A stretch of DNA of 64,000 nucleotides from Mogibacterium diversum_A. GTDB lineage: Bacteria > Bacillota > Clostridia > Peptostreptococcales > Anaerovoracaceae. The number at the start of each line of letters is the position of its first letter. The stretch's first letter is position 1. Both the position numbers and the translations under genes were made by a program. The notes under the pieces are model-generated. The model saw only the letters and a list, made by a program, of their open reading frames with translations. It did not search any database and was not told where the DNA came from. The stretch is taken from the NCBI RefSeq assembly GCF_938028775.1, contig NZ_CALIZG010000013.1, forward strand, positions 1 to 64,000, written 5' to 3'. This document shows, piece after piece, positions 52,362 through 61,387 of this stretch.

Positions 52362-53150
52362 ATGAAAAGAAAAGGACTAATTGCAGTTCTATCGATGCTT
52401 ATGGTTGTTCTTAGCACAGCTATGTGCTTCGCAGCAGATGATACTACTTTTGCGCTGAAATCTTCATACCCTAAGGATGGACAGAAGAACACTTCAATCG
52501 AGAACCTAGGAGTTAAGCTTTACTTTAATCATTCTGTATCAAGTAAGGCAGCGCAGGCCAATAACAAAAATAGTGTCAAGATTGTTGATAAGGATGGCAA
52601 GAAAATCCCAATAAAGGTTCTGACTGCTAACGATGATTCCGGACTAGTGCTCGTGCTCGGGGATAGCACTAACAAGAAATTCAAGGTTAAGAATAACTCG
52701 GAGTACAAGCTCGTAATCGAGAAGGATTTTGTGGACGATAATGGCAATACCCTTGGAAAAGAGACTACTGTAAGCTTTAAGACTTTCAACCAGACTCTGA
52801 ACACAACTATCAATATGGTTATGATGGTAATCATGTTCGGTGGTATCATGGTTGTGACAATTAGACAGCAGCGCAATAAGGATGATGACGATAAGATTGA
52901 GAAAGAGAAAACCGGAGAATCGACATTCAATCCTTACAAAGAGGCGAAGAAGACAGGAAAGTCAGTAGAAGAAGTAATCGCTGAAGAGAAAAAGAGAGTT
53001 GCTAAAGCTGAGAGAAGGGCTAAGAGAAAAGGTACAAAAAAGGTTGAGGAGAAACTTGAGATAAGCGAACTTCTACCTAATGTATATAAGGTTCATAAGC
53101 CAAGCCCAATCAAAGCTCGTAAAGCAGGGGACAAAAAATCCTCGAAGTAA
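52362..53150 (+). CDS. Secreted membrane-anchored Ig-like domain protein
   Basis: The 262-residue protein has a signal peptide (MKRKGLIAVLSMLMVV to CFA), an Ig-like (Big_5/SbsA-type) domain at about residues 28-145 (SSYPKDGQKNTSIEN, YFNHSVSS), a hydrophobic helix at about 152-171 and a long charged cytoplasmic-type tail (Lys/Glu-rich, about 172-262). This gives an outer-domain / single-span / basic tail topology. Function is unknown. GGAGG lies before ATG 52362, which directly abuts the tadA stop, so the two are probably co-transcribed. Confidence 0.75.
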   Translation: MKRKGLIAVLSMLMVVLSTAMCFAADDTTFALKSSYPKDGQKNTSIENLGVKLYFNHSVSSKAAQANNKNSVKIVDKDGKKIPIKVLTANDDSGLVLVLGDSTNKKFKVKNNSEYKLVIEKDFVDDNGNTLGKETTVSFKTFNQTLNTTINMVMMVIMFGGIMVVTIRQQRNKDDDDKIEKEKTGESTFNPYKEAKKTGKSVEEVIAEEKKRVAKAERRAKRKGTKKVEEKLEISELLPNVYKVHKPSPIKARKAGDKKSSK

Positions 53151-53203
53151 TTCGAAAAATCACAAATAACATATACATTTATGTATGATAAATAGTACAA
53201 TAT

Positions 53204-53236
53204 ATGCGAGGGTGCACAGCATCCTCGCATTTTTTA
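53204..53236 (+). terminator. Terminator after the Ig-like protein gene
   Basis: ATGCGAGG / CCTCGCAT (53204-53211 with 53223-53230) plus inner pairs around loop ACA, followed by a run of T's. Confidence 0.85.
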
Positions 53237-53254
53237 GAATCAAAGGCGGGATAA

Positions 53255-54256
53255 ATGATTAGAGGAGATATGAAGCCTTCTGAAATCGAACTCAAAGCGT
53301 ATGCGAAAATAAACCTTTCGCTGTATGTACTACATAGAAGACCTGATGGCTATCACGATATAAAGTCTTTTATGCAAAGTATCAATATTTTCGATGTTTT
53401 AAAAATAAGAACTAAATTAATAAATAGTTGCGATTATAATTGTTTTTTTGCAGAAACTAACATATACTTATCATCAACAAATAAGAATATTCCATTAACT
53501 GCAGATAATCTAGCTGTCAAGGGTGCAGTCTCCGTTATAGAGGCAATTTCTAGTCGATATAATCTTACTGAACTTATGGAAGAGAGAGGTGCTGAGTGCA
53601 TCTCAATCGAGATTGACAAAAAGCTACCCGTAGCAGCTGGGATTGCTGGTGGCAGTGGAAATGCCGCAGTGGTTATGCTCGGCGTGAACCACCTGCTTGG
53701 CAGCCCCTTGTCTATGAGGGATCTCATGGAGGTGGGCGTTAAGGTCGGTGCGGATGTGCCTTTTTCGATAATGATGAATGCATGTCTCAATGCTGATGAA
53801 CTGAAGGGTCTACCACAGCTTGGAGAGGCGAGCTGCGCTGCGATAGTTTCTGGAATAGGCGAAGTGGTTGAGGCAGTTATGCCGAGACCATATTTCGTGA
53901 TTTTATTTAACCCTGGCATTGCTGTATCTACTAAGGAAGTGTATGAAGCAATTGACAGGAAACTAGAAGGCGCTGAGCTTGCGCAAAGGGAAGCAGATGT
54001 TAATCGCTTCTATAATGAACTTGAGCTGTATACACTTACGCATTACCGAGAAGTGCAGAACTTGGTGTCGCGGATACGCGAGCATTTGCACGCTGATGAA
54101 GTTCTGATGAGCGGTAGCGGACCCACCGTGGCAGCTTACTATACCGAAGAAACTAGATTCGAAGCTGACTGTGAGGCTTTAGAATCTGCTAGATGGGTTG
54201 AACCGACTTGGCGATACTGGAAGACAAAGAGCGGAGGACTTAACTTATGGAGTTAG
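53255..54256 (+). CDS. ispE: 4-(cytidine 5'-diphospho)-2-C-methyl-D-erythritol kinase
   Basis: IspE phosphorylates CDP-methylerythritol in the MEP isoprenoid pathway. The N-terminal KAYAKINLSLYVLHRRPDGYH is the classic start, the ATP-binding motif reads PVAAGIAGGSGNAA (SGN where many have SSD/SSN), and SGSGPTVAAYY is the late GHMP motif. The protein (333 residues) is longer than the usual 280-300, with the extra in an AT-rich segment around residues 52-90. ATG 53255 follows AAAGGCGGG. The gene overlaps the following GntR gene by 10 bases. Confidence 0.92.
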   Translation: MIRGDMKPSEIELKAYAKINLSLYVLHRRPDGYHDIKSFMQSINIFDVLKIRTKLINSCDYNCFFAETNIYLSSTNKNIPLTADNLAVKGAVSVIEAISSRYNLTELMEERGAECISIEIDKKLPVAAGIAGGSGNAAVVMLGVNHLLGSPLSMRDLMEVGVKVGADVPFSIMMNACLNADELKGLPQLGEASCAAIVSGIGEVVEAVMPRPYFVILFNPGIAVSTKEVYEAIDRKLEGAELAQREADVNRFYNELELYTLTHYREVQNLVSRIREHLHADEVLMSGSGPTVAAYYTEETRFEADCEALESARWVEPTWRYWKTKSGGLNLWS

Positions 54257-54915
54257 ATTTTCAGATTCAGAAACCATTAAGAGAGCTAGTGTACTTAGAG
54301 CTCAAGAGACGAATTCTAACGGGTGAAATAGATGCGCACACAAGGCTCATGGAAATTGACCTGGCGGAGAAGATGAACGTAAGCAGAACACCTATCAGAG
54401 AGGCGATTCGTAAACTTGCTAACGAAGGCTTGGTTGTTATCGAGCCACGCCACGGCGCATATGTATCTGAGATTTCCATCAAAGATCTAGAGGACGTCTT
54501 TGAGGTGAGAGAAACTTTGGGCGGACTCGCAGCTTCTATTGCCGCAGTTAAGGCGAGCGATGAGGATAAAGCAGCTTTACAGAAGCTGCTCAGGCTAGGT
54601 GAGCTCGCGATGGAAAATGGTGAGATGGACGAAATGGTAGAGTACGACGTTAAGCTTCATAACTATATAGTGCAGTGCAGTGGTAATAAGACTCTCATCC
54701 AGATGGTTAAGCAGGTTCAAGAACTATCGATGAGATTCCGTTACGTATACTATGAGAGCCAGAGAAAGTACATGATTCAGCCGATTGAGCATAAGAAGAT
54801 TGTAGATGCTATCGTAGCTGGCGATTCGGAAGCGGCAAGGAAAGCAGCAGCAGATCATATCAATACACTTAGAAAGTTTGTCGTAGAGAAAGACAAAGGA
54901 AACGGCATGATATAG
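54247..54915 (+). CDS. GntR/FCD family transcriptional regulator
   Basis: The 222-residue protein has a winged helix-turn-helix (about residues 10-75; LELKRRILTGEI, MNVSRTPIREAIRKL, GLVVIEPRHGAYV) and a helical FCD effector-binding domain (about 80-215; VYEVRETLGG-like start, DVKLHNYIVQCSGN and DHINTL with likely metal-binding residues). FCD regulators sense organic acids or similar ligands. It overlaps the 3' end of ispE, so translation is coupled; the regulated genes are not clear. A strong terminator follows. Confidence 0.92.
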   Translation: MELDFQIQKPLRELVYLELKRRILTGEIDAHTRLMEIDLAEKMNVSRTPIREAIRKLANEGLVVIEPRHGAYVSEISIKDLEDVFEVRETLGGLAASIAAVKASDEDKAALQKLLRLGELAMENGEMDEMVEYDVKLHNYIVQCSGNKTLIQMVKQVQELSMRFRYVYYESQRKYMIQPIEHKKIVDAIVAGDSEAARKAAADHINTLRKFVVEKDKGNGMI

Positions 54916-54927
54916 TCATCTGATTGA

Positions 54928-54957
54928 AACGGGTAGCCTAGAGCTACCCGTTTTTTG
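54928..54957 (+). terminator. Terminator of the ispE-GntR unit
   Basis: Ten-base perfect stem AACGGGTAGC / GCTACCCGTT (54928-54937 with 54943-54952) with loop CTAGA, then TTTTG. Confidence 0.9.
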
Positions 54958-55062
54958 TGAGCATTTTGTGATGTTCCCGAGAATATACATAGAAAACACC
55001 GATATAGTTGCTGAAAGCCTTGAAAATGACCATGAGTTAGGGAAACAAAACAAAAGTTAATG

Positions 55063-55092
55063 TTGACTAGCGAATTTTATAAGTGATATATT
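55063..55092 (+). promoter_or_regulatory. Candidate promoter of the P-type ATPase operon
   Basis: TTGACT (55063-55068) and TATATT (55087-55092) with an 18-base spacer, about 49 bases before the start codon. Confidence 0.55.
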
Positions 55093-55140
55093 TGATACAA
55101 TCAATATAATTATGGAAGAATTAAGACTAGGAGGTTTATT

Positions 55141-55485
55141 ATGAAATTTTTAGGTAAGCAGAGTTGTGTTGGTATTGGATGCGTTGCAGCAGGATTCCTC
55201 GCTGGAACAGTTGGCAAGTTAATCCTTACAAGCAAGGATGCTAAGAAAGTATATACACACTGTACAGCTGCAGTTCTACGCGGCAAGGATACTCTTATGG
55301 AGACCACAACAACACTAAGAGAGAACTGTGAAGACATCTACGAAGATGCTATGGATATGAATGCTGTTCGTTATGCTGAAGAAGAGATGCTAATGGTTGA
55401 GAGCGCTAGAGCAATCGTTGAAGCATACGACGAGGATGAAGAAGCTGCTGAGGAGCAGGTAGAAGAAGCTAAGGACGCAGAATAA
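55141..55485 (+). CDS. Small PacL-like membrane partner of the P-type ATPase (DUF6110-like)
   Basis: The 114-residue protein has one glycine-rich membrane helix (residues about 10-30; GIGCVAAGFLAGTVGKLIL), then an amphipathic basic region, then an acidic tail (EEAAEEQVEEAKDAE) that could bind metal. From memory it fits the group called DUF6110, which neighbours heavy-metal P-type ATPases. The layout is like the mycobacterial PacL proteins (DUF1490), which bind their P-type ATPase and metal; this is an analogy, not shown homology. It ends TAATG, so the ATPase is translationally coupled. AGGAGG precedes ATG 55141. Confidence 0.7.
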   Translation: MKFLGKQSCVGIGCVAAGFLAGTVGKLILTSKDAKKVYTHCTAAVLRGKDTLMETTTTLRENCEDIYEDAMDMNAVRYAEEEMLMVESARAIVEAYDEDEEAAEEQVEEAKDAE

Positions 55486-57611
55486 TGCGATTTGTAATAC
55501 TTCACGAATCGAGCTCTAGGATACGTGTGCGTGTTCCAAAGTACAATATGACTATGGAACAGGCCGATATACTAGAGTACTACCTGAGAAATAAACCCTT
55601 TGTCGTGCAAGCGACAGTTCACGATAGAACGAGCGATGCATCGATTAGATATAGAGGTGGCGCAGAGGGAAGAAAGGCTCTTCTCGAGGCACTGAGAGGA
55701 TTTTCCTTCAGTGACGAAGAAGCTATCGCATTAGTGCCAGAGCAGACAAGTAGGGCGCTTGATCATAAGTACCAGGAGAAAATGGTGAGCATGGTCATGT
55801 TTAGAACCCTGAGAAATATCTTCCTGCCAATCTGGCTTCGTAACGGCATTACAATCGTTAAGAGCGCTGGATTCATCGCTAAGGGTATAAAATCGCTCTC
55901 TAAGGGTAAGTTAGAAGTTGCAACGCTTGATGCTACTGCAATTACGGTGTCGATGCTTAGAAATGATTTTGACACAGCTTCATCCGTAATGTTCCTACTT
56001 GACATAGGAGATACGCTAGGCGAATGGACTCGTCGCAAGTCGGTCACAGATCTAGCAAGCGTAATGTCTCTTAACGTAACAAAGGTATGGAAGAAGACGG
56101 AAGACGTCGATGTATTGGTCGATGTAAAAGAAGTAAAGCCAGGAGATAAAATCGTAGTTCGCACCTCTAATGTAATTCCACTAGATGGGAAGGTCGTTGA
56201 GGGCTCAGCATCTGTAAATCAGGCGACTATGACTGGCGAATCTATTCCAGTTCGCAAGGAGCCTGGCGGATACGTATATGCTGGAACTGTAGTTGAAGAT
56301 GGAAGCTGCGTCATAGAGGTTGCTCAGTCTGCAGGTACTGGTAAGTACGACCAGATTGTGAAGATCATTGAGGAGTCGGAGAAGCTCAAGTCCGAAACCG
56401 AGGAGAAGGCTTTCCATCTCGCTGATAGACTTGTTCCATATTCTCTTGCAGGAACTGTAATAACTTATCTCTTGACTAGAAATGCGACAAGAGCGCTATC
56501 ATTCCTTATGGTAGATTTCTCTTGTGCTTTGAATCTGTCGATGCCACTTTCGATGCTATCCGCAATCAAGGAAGCTAGCAAGTATGACATCTCTGTAAAG
56601 GGCGGGAAGTTCCTTGAGGCAACCGCAACGGCAGATACTGTAATATTTGATAAGACAGGGACGCTGACACACGCTACACCGTCTGTAGTAGATATTATTA
56701 CTTTTGGTGATGCAAAAGAAGAGGAGAGTTTGCGCATTGCAGCTTGCCTCGAAGAGCATTATCCACACTCTGTTGCAAATGCAGTAGTTGAAGAAGCCAA
56801 GAAGCGCCATATCTCGCATGAAGAGATGCATTCGAAGGTTGACTATGTAGTTGCTCATGGAATCTCGAGCAATATAGACGGGAAAAATGCGATTATTGGC
56901 AGCTATCACTTCGTAGTTGAGGATAGGAAGAGCGTAGTGCCAGATGGCGAAGAAGGCAAGCTCGATACACTGCCAACGGAGTATTCGCATCTGTACCTAG
57001 CTATCGACGGAGTGCTACAGGCTGTCATCTGTATATTTGACCCGCTTAGAGAAGAGGCTGCTGATGTAATCAAGGAGCTCTATGAACTCGGGGTGTCAAA
57101 GGTATGCATGCTCACGGGAGACAACGAGCGAACGGCTGCAGCAGTAGCTAAGAAGCTCGACCTCACGGAGTATCGTGCAGAGGTGCTTCCTGAAGACAAG
57201 CTTGCATTTATAAAGGCAGAGCGTGCAGCAGGACGAAAAGTGATTATGGTTGGTGATGGTGTAAACGATGCACCTGCTCTATCTGAATCAGATGTTGGAA
57301 TTGCTGTAAATGAAGGCGCTGCGATTGCGAGAGAAATCGCCGATATAACTATTTCATCGGATGACCTGCGCAGAATCGTACTTCTGAGAAGGATAAGCAT
57401 GCAGCTGATGGAGAGAATCGACAACAACTACAAGTTCATCGTTGCATTCAATGCAGGGCTTATTGGACTAGGAGTTGCAGGAATTTTAACACCTTCCTCA
57501 TCTGCGTTATTCCACAACGGATCGACTATACTGAGTGGACTATATAGTACAACACCGCTGTTAAGTGAGTCGGAAGAAGATATCAAGGAGTTGGATTATG
57601 AAGAAGCATAA
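55485..57611 (+). CDS. P1B-type metal-transporting P-type ATPase
   Basis: The 708-residue protein has a degenerate HMA-like N-terminus (about residues 1-80, no CxxC), the TGES actuator motif (TMTGESIPV), the phosphorylation site DKTGTLT (Asp389), the ATP-binding region and the hinge GDGVNDAPAL. The usual CPC/CPx metal-site motif in the transmembrane region is replaced by SCAL (Cys347), as in a branch that includes CtpC-like manganese/zinc exporters. It therefore likely exports a divalent transition metal, identity unresolved. It overlaps the upstream partner gene by one base. Confidence 0.9.
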   Translation: MRFVILHESSSRIRVRVPKYNMTMEQADILEYYLRNKPFVVQATVHDRTSDASIRYRGGAEGRKALLEALRGFSFSDEEAIALVPEQTSRALDHKYQEKMVSMVMFRTLRNIFLPIWLRNGITIVKSAGFIAKGIKSLSKGKLEVATLDATAITVSMLRNDFDTASSVMFLLDIGDTLGEWTRRKSVTDLASVMSLNVTKVWKKTEDVDVLVDVKEVKPGDKIVVRTSNVIPLDGKVVEGSASVNQATMTGESIPVRKEPGGYVYAGTVVEDGSCVIEVAQSAGTGKYDQIVKIIEESEKLKSETEEKAFHLADRLVPYSLAGTVITYLLTRNATRALSFLMVDFSCALNLSMPLSMLSAIKEASKYDISVKGGKFLEATATADTVIFDKTGTLTHATPSVVDIITFGDAKEEESLRIAACLEEHYPHSVANAVVEEAKKRHISHEEMHSKVDYVVAHGISSNIDGKNAIIGSYHFVVEDRKSVVPDGEEGKLDTLPTEYSHLYLAIDGVLQAVICIFDPLREEAADVIKELYELGVSKVCMLTGDNERTAAAVAKKLDLTEYRAEVLPEDKLAFIKAERAAGRKVIMVGDGVNDAPALSESDVGIAVNEGAAIAREIADITISSDDLRRIVLLRRISMQLMERIDNNYKFIVAFNAGLIGLGVAGILTPSSSALFHNGSTILSGLYSTTPLLSESEEDIKELDYEEA

Positions 57612-57678
57612 GTTTTTCGCATGGGCAACAGTTTTCTGCTTTGCTATGACGATGGTGACAGGATACAAGAAACGCTAA
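57598..57678 (+). CDS. 26-residue membrane microprotein at the end of the ATPase operon
   Basis: This small gene has ATG 57598 and AAGGAG at 57585-57590, 7 bases upstream, which is an excellent ribosome binding site inside the end of the ATPase gene. It encodes MKKHKFFAWATVFCFAMTMV then TGYKKR: a basic start, one hydrophobic helix with one Cys and a basic end. It overlaps the last 14 bases of the ATPase gene, so translation is coupled, and is followed by a terminator. It is a likely third component of the metal-transport system, perhaps a regulator or assembly peptide of the ATPase (inference). Confidence 0.65.
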   Translation: MKKHKFFAWATVFCFAMTMVTGYKKR

Positions 57679-57723
57679 GTTGCGTATTATTGTATCAGAC
57701 TAATAATAAAGTTGCTAAAAATT

Positions 57724-57762
57724 AAGACAGAACCCTTCGGATGGTGGGTTCTGTCTTTTTGT
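57724..57762. terminator. Bidirectional terminator after the ATPase operon
   Basis: The 12-base perfect stem AAGACAGAACCC / GGGTTCTGTCTT (57724-57735 with 57746-57757), 10-base loop, is followed by TTTTT. The minus-strand protease gene ends 52 bases further right, so it can serve both. Confidence 0.88.
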
Positions 57763-57808
57763 ACTTAGTATGCGTAAATCTGCATGATAACCGACATGAT
57801 CTCACGGT

Positions 57809-59398
57809 TTATTTCTTAATCTCCGCAGAGCTCTGCAGCTTCACGGAAATCGTCATCTCCTTGCCGTCTCGTATTATTCCGAGCTTAACTGTCTCTCCTA
57901 TGCGGTGGCTCTGGATGGCTGAAATTACACCTTCTGCAGTCGATACCTTCTCGTTATCTACTGATACAATCTGGTCGCCCTTCTTTAGACCTGCAGCCTT
58001 GGCGTTTGACCCATTAACCTCAGCGATGAGAACAGCAGCAGTGCTCTTTCCTGTGGTCTTATCCTTCACATCTCCATCGTAGATTGAGATTCCAGCCATC
58101 GGCTTACCTGTTATCGTGCCATGCTCGATGATGTCATCGATGGATGAAGCGACGGAGTCGATTGGTATTGCGAACCCCAGACCTTCGATACCGGTTCCTG
58201 AACCCTTGGCCACCACTATTCCGACGAGTTCGCCCTTGCTGTTAAATAATGCACCGCCAGAGTTTCCTTCGTTGATAGAAGCGTCTGTCTGTATAAGCGT
58301 GCGAGTCCTGTTTTCAAGCTCAATCTTGCGATCCTTTGCGCTTATGATGCCAGCCGTTACAGTTCCACCGAGCTTTCCGAGTGGGTTACCGATAACAACA
58401 GCTAGATCACCTACCGAGAGTTTGCTACTCCTCCCGATTGTAACGGCGTTTAGCTTAGGAGCATCTATCTTGAGGACGGCTATATCAGTCTGTTCATCGT
58501 AGCCTACTATACTAGCAGAATAGTTTTTGCCGCTATGAAGTCTAACTACGATAGTCGTAGCTCCGTCAATCACGTGGTAATTCGTGACTATGTAGCCATT
58601 CGATTTTACGATAACCCCGCTTCCTGCACCTTCGCTAGTTCCGCCAGAAGTAGTCATGATTTCAACAACTGCATCGGCATTTTTGCTAGCGATCTCATCT
58701 ATGGTAAGCTTACCGCCTGTAGCACTCTGCAGAGAGGAGGTCGAAAGGTTTTTATAGGAAGGTGTTCTATTTGAGAAAAACACCACAAGCCATGAACTGA
58801 CTATCGACGTGAGCATCATCGAAATTATAAGCGTGATTATAAAGAATCTCTTTGTCACATACTTAGGGTTCTTATGCTTCGGAGGCTTGTCTCCGTTAAA
58901 ACCTGTAGTATAAGCATGTGCTCCCTGCGCTTCGGGACTTCCATTTTGTCCTGTATAGGCTGTAGCCCCGTAAACTTCGCTTTCGGGAGCTGCATGCTTA
59001 CCATATGATCTTTCAAATGAGCCGTCTGCAGCGTGCTTCGCATAGCTTTCGCACTTACTTCTAGCAAATCTGTTTCTCGGTGCAGGGACGTTGCTATTTT
59101 CGTCAATCAGAACGAAATTCGGCTCCTCTCCGTCTTTTGGAAGGAAGTCTCCAGCATTCTCTGGTGCGTAGCTACCCCATTCCTTCTTAACTGGAGTATC
59201 TTCTGGAAGTTGCACGTTTTTCACATCATAGATAGAGTCATCATCGCGCCAATATTCGTTAGAATCTTCGTGAATCTCTTCTACGCCTTGTGTATTAGAA
59301 CCGACCTCTGTGTAGCGTACATCCTGCGCATCAGAGCGTTCGTCAACCTGATTAGAATTATCATTTTCTGTCGGAATAGTATGATCAAAATCGTTCAT
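57809..59398 (-). CDS. HtrA/DegP-like membrane-anchored serine protease
   Basis: The 529-residue protease has a long acidic/low-complexity cytoplasmic N-terminus (residues 1-180), one membrane segment (about 184-208), and then the S1C trypsin-like domain with His275 (TNYHVIDGA), Asp305 (DIAVLK) and Ser380 (NEGNSGGALF), and a PDZ domain (about 430-520). This is the Firmicute HtrA/YkdA-type layout for envelope protein quality control, with an unusually long N-terminus. The minus-strand start is supported by AAGGAGA just upstream of ATG 59398; a TATAAT at about 59434-59440 may be its -10. Confidence 0.93.
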   Translation of the reverse strand: MNDFDHTIPTENDNSNQVDERSDAQDVRYTEVGSNTQGVEEIHEDSNEYWRDDDSIYDVKNVQLPEDTPVKKEWGSYAPENAGDFLPKDGEEPNFVLIDENSNVPAPRNRFARSKCESYAKHAADGSFERSYGKHAAPESEVYGATAYTGQNGSPEAQGAHAYTTGFNGDKPPKHKNPKYVTKRFFIITLIISMMLTSIVSSWLVVFFSNRTPSYKNLSTSSLQSATGGKLTIDEIASKNADAVVEIMTTSGGTSEGAGSGVIVKSNGYIVTNYHVIDGATTIVVRLHSGKNYSASIVGYDEQTDIAVLKIDAPKLNAVTIGRSSKLSVGDLAVVIGNPLGKLGGTVTAGIISAKDRKIELENRTRTLIQTDASINEGNSGGALFNSKGELVGIVVAKGSGTGIEGLGFAIPIDSVASSIDDIIEHGTITGKPMAGISIYDGDVKDKTTGKSTAAVLIAEVNGSNAKAAGLKKGDQIVSVDNEKVSTAEGVISAIQSHRIGETVKLGIIRDGKEMTISVKLQSSAEIKK

Positions 59399-59515
59399 AG
59401 ATATTCTCCTTGAATAATAGTTTTGTCTTGCTGTTATTATATAGTGAAAATAATTTTTTCATAGCAATTTATATGTATTTTATGTGAGAAATTACCCCAA
59501 GTGTGACAATATAAG

Positions 59516-59545
59516 TTGCTGAACTGTGTACCAAAGTAGTATAAT
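59516..59545 (+). promoter_or_regulatory. Promoter of the flavodiiron protein gene
   Basis: TTGCTG (59516-59521) and a perfect TATAAT (59540-59545) with an 18-base spacer, 57 bases before the ATG. Confidence 0.6.
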
Positions 59546-59602
59546 CTATTGATATGATTTATGCATGATTTGCATTCTATTTTAGTTTACAGGGGGTACA
59601 AA

Positions 59603-60814
59603 ATGCATTGCGTTTACAAGGTAACAGATAAGATTTGGTGGATTGGCGGTAACGAGCGCAAGCTTTCAGTCTTCGAAGGAGCTATTCCTATGAACGATGG
59701 TATGGCGTACAATTCATATTTTATAGATGACGAGAAGACAGTTGTGCTTGATGCAGTTGATAAATCAGTTTCAGGCGTATTTTATGAGAATGTTGATCAC
59801 ATGCTTAACGGCAGACCACTCGACTATGTAATTGTGAATCACGTTGAGCCAGATCACAGCGCTTCACTAGAAGAACTAATCATGAGACATCCAGAAGCGA
59901 AAGTAGTCGGCAGCAAGAAAATCAAGGCTATGGTTAAGCAATATGTGACATGGGATGTTGACAAGTATTTTGAGGAAATCAAGGAAGGTGACGAGCTATG
60001 TACTGGGTCGCACACCTTTACATTCTACATGGCGCCTATGGTTCACTGGCCAGAGGTAATGGTTACTTACGAGAAGTCGACAGGTTCACTGTTCTCGGCT
60101 GATGCGTTTGGGATATTCGGAGCACATGACGGAAATATCTTCGCAGATGCATACGACTTTGAGCTAGAGTGGCTGCCATCAGCTCGTAAGTATTACACAA
60201 CAATTGTTGGCAAATACGGAACTTTCACCGAGAAGCTTCTCGGCAAGGTTGGCGGTCTTGATATCAAGAGGATTTGTCCGCTTCACGGATTCATCATCCG
60301 TAAGGATTTTGAGAAATATATAAATGCATACCTAACTTGGGCGCGTTATGAGTCCGAGGAGAATGGCGTTCTGATTCTATATGCTTCACCTTATGGCAAC
60401 ACTAAGAATGCAGCTGAAATTCTCGCTTGCGAGCTTGCTGAAGATGGGGTTACTCGTATGAAGCTGATGGACGTATCGCACTGGGATCCAATGGATGTGC
60501 TCCCACAGGCGTTTAGATACAACCACATCGTAATTGCTTGTACAACATACAACAATGGAATCTTCGTCAAGATGGAAGAAGCTCTCGGAGAGATGAAGTC
60601 TATGGGAGTATGCAACAAGAAGGTAAGCATCATCGAAAATGGTTCGTGGAATCCAGTGAGCGGGAAGCTCATCAAGGAGTTCTTTGAGGGCATGAAGAAT
60701 ATCGAATTTGTAGGGGATATCGTAACAATTAAGTCCTCAGTGAAGGAGGATTCCGCGCAGGCTGTTGCAGAGCTAGCGAAGGTCATCGCAGCATCTGTAC
60801 AGGCTCAGGCATAA
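59603..60814 (+). CDS. Flavodiiron protein (FprA-type)
   Basis: The 403-residue protein has a beta-lactamase-like diiron domain (His80, Glu82, Asp84, His85 in NHVEPDHSAS, and later metal ligands incl. HWPEVMVTY) and a C-terminal flavodoxin domain that binds FMN (LYASPYGNTKNAAEILA). Such enzymes reduce oxygen to water and/or nitric oxide to N2O in anaerobes, using rubredoxin or NADH-linked donors. ATG 59603 follows GGGGG; an upstream in-frame start at 59561 adds 14 residues without a binding site. The gene is the first of a run of four plus-strand genes. Confidence 0.95.
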   Translation: MHCVYKVTDKIWWIGGNERKLSVFEGAIPMNDGMAYNSYFIDDEKTVVLDAVDKSVSGVFYENVDHMLNGRPLDYVIVNHVEPDHSASLEELIMRHPEAKVVGSKKIKAMVKQYVTWDVDKYFEEIKEGDELCTGSHTFTFYMAPMVHWPEVMVTYEKSTGSLFSADAFGIFGAHDGNIFADAYDFELEWLPSARKYYTTIVGKYGTFTEKLLGKVGGLDIKRICPLHGFIIRKDFEKYINAYLTWARYESEENGVLILYASPYGNTKNAAEILACELAEDGVTRMKLMDVSHWDPMDVLPQAFRYNHIVIACTTYNNGIFVKMEEALGEMKSMGVCNKKVSIIENGSWNPVSGKLIKEFFEGMKNIEFVGDIVTIKSSVKEDSAQAVAELAKVIAASVQAQA

Positions 60815-60824
60815 GAGGGAATTA

Positions 60825-61307
60825 ATGGCAGAGAAGAAAAGTATAAATCTAGTAATCTCAAACAACCAGTATTCTGAGAAGCTCATTCCTACTGGACAAA
60901 CATATAAGCGTGTACTCATACTGGAAGATAATATCGAAGTGACTACTGAGGGATTCTTATACAACAAAGGGAAATCAATGTACATCACATATGATGAGGT
61001 TGCAGATGGTGGACTAGAGAATACCAAGACCATAGTGAAGCTCGAAGGTGAGGATAAGCTCCAGATTAGAAGATACGGTAAGGATGACGGTGCTGGCATG
61101 ATGGATATGCGTCTTGAAGAGGGCGTGCTCAATATCACGAGGTATGTTATACCTACTGGGAATCTTGAAATGGAGATTTACACAAATAAGATTGAGAACT
61201 CACTTGATGAGGATGGATTTGGGAAGATTTCTGCGGATTATAAGATTAAGATGGAGCCGTACGTCAATCTCAGGAACAAGCTTGAGATTGAGGTTAAGCC
61301 TTGCTAA
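60825..61307 (+). CDS. DUF1934 (YwiB-like) beta-barrel protein
   Basis: The 160-residue protein has the YwiB/DUF1934 pattern: a KSINLVISNNQYSEKL-like start, Y..EVADGG, TIVKLEG then IRRYGKDDG, the YVIPTGNLEMEIYT core and a final K(L)EIEV strand. The fold is a calycin-like barrel; no function is known. It begins 10 bases after the flavodiiron gene and is probably co-transcribed. The next gene follows after 80 bases. Confidence 0.8.
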   Translation: MAEKKSINLVISNNQYSEKLIPTGQTYKRVLILEDNIEVTTEGFLYNKGKSMYITYDEVADGGLENTKTIVKLEGEDKLQIRRYGKDDGAGMMDMRLEEGVLNITRYVIPTGNLEMEIYTNKIENSLDEDGFGKISADYKIKMEPYVNLRNKLEIEVKPC

Positions 61308-61387
61308 TGCATAATATCTAGTGGGGCTTTTGACTATATAGGATTAATTATTGTTGCTTAATTGGATTTAGAAAGGACCAGAAATAA

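Noticed and set aside
60773..61138. Minus-strand open frame over DUF1934
   Set aside because: It is the Ser/Leu-rich shadow of the DUF1934 gene with no binding site.
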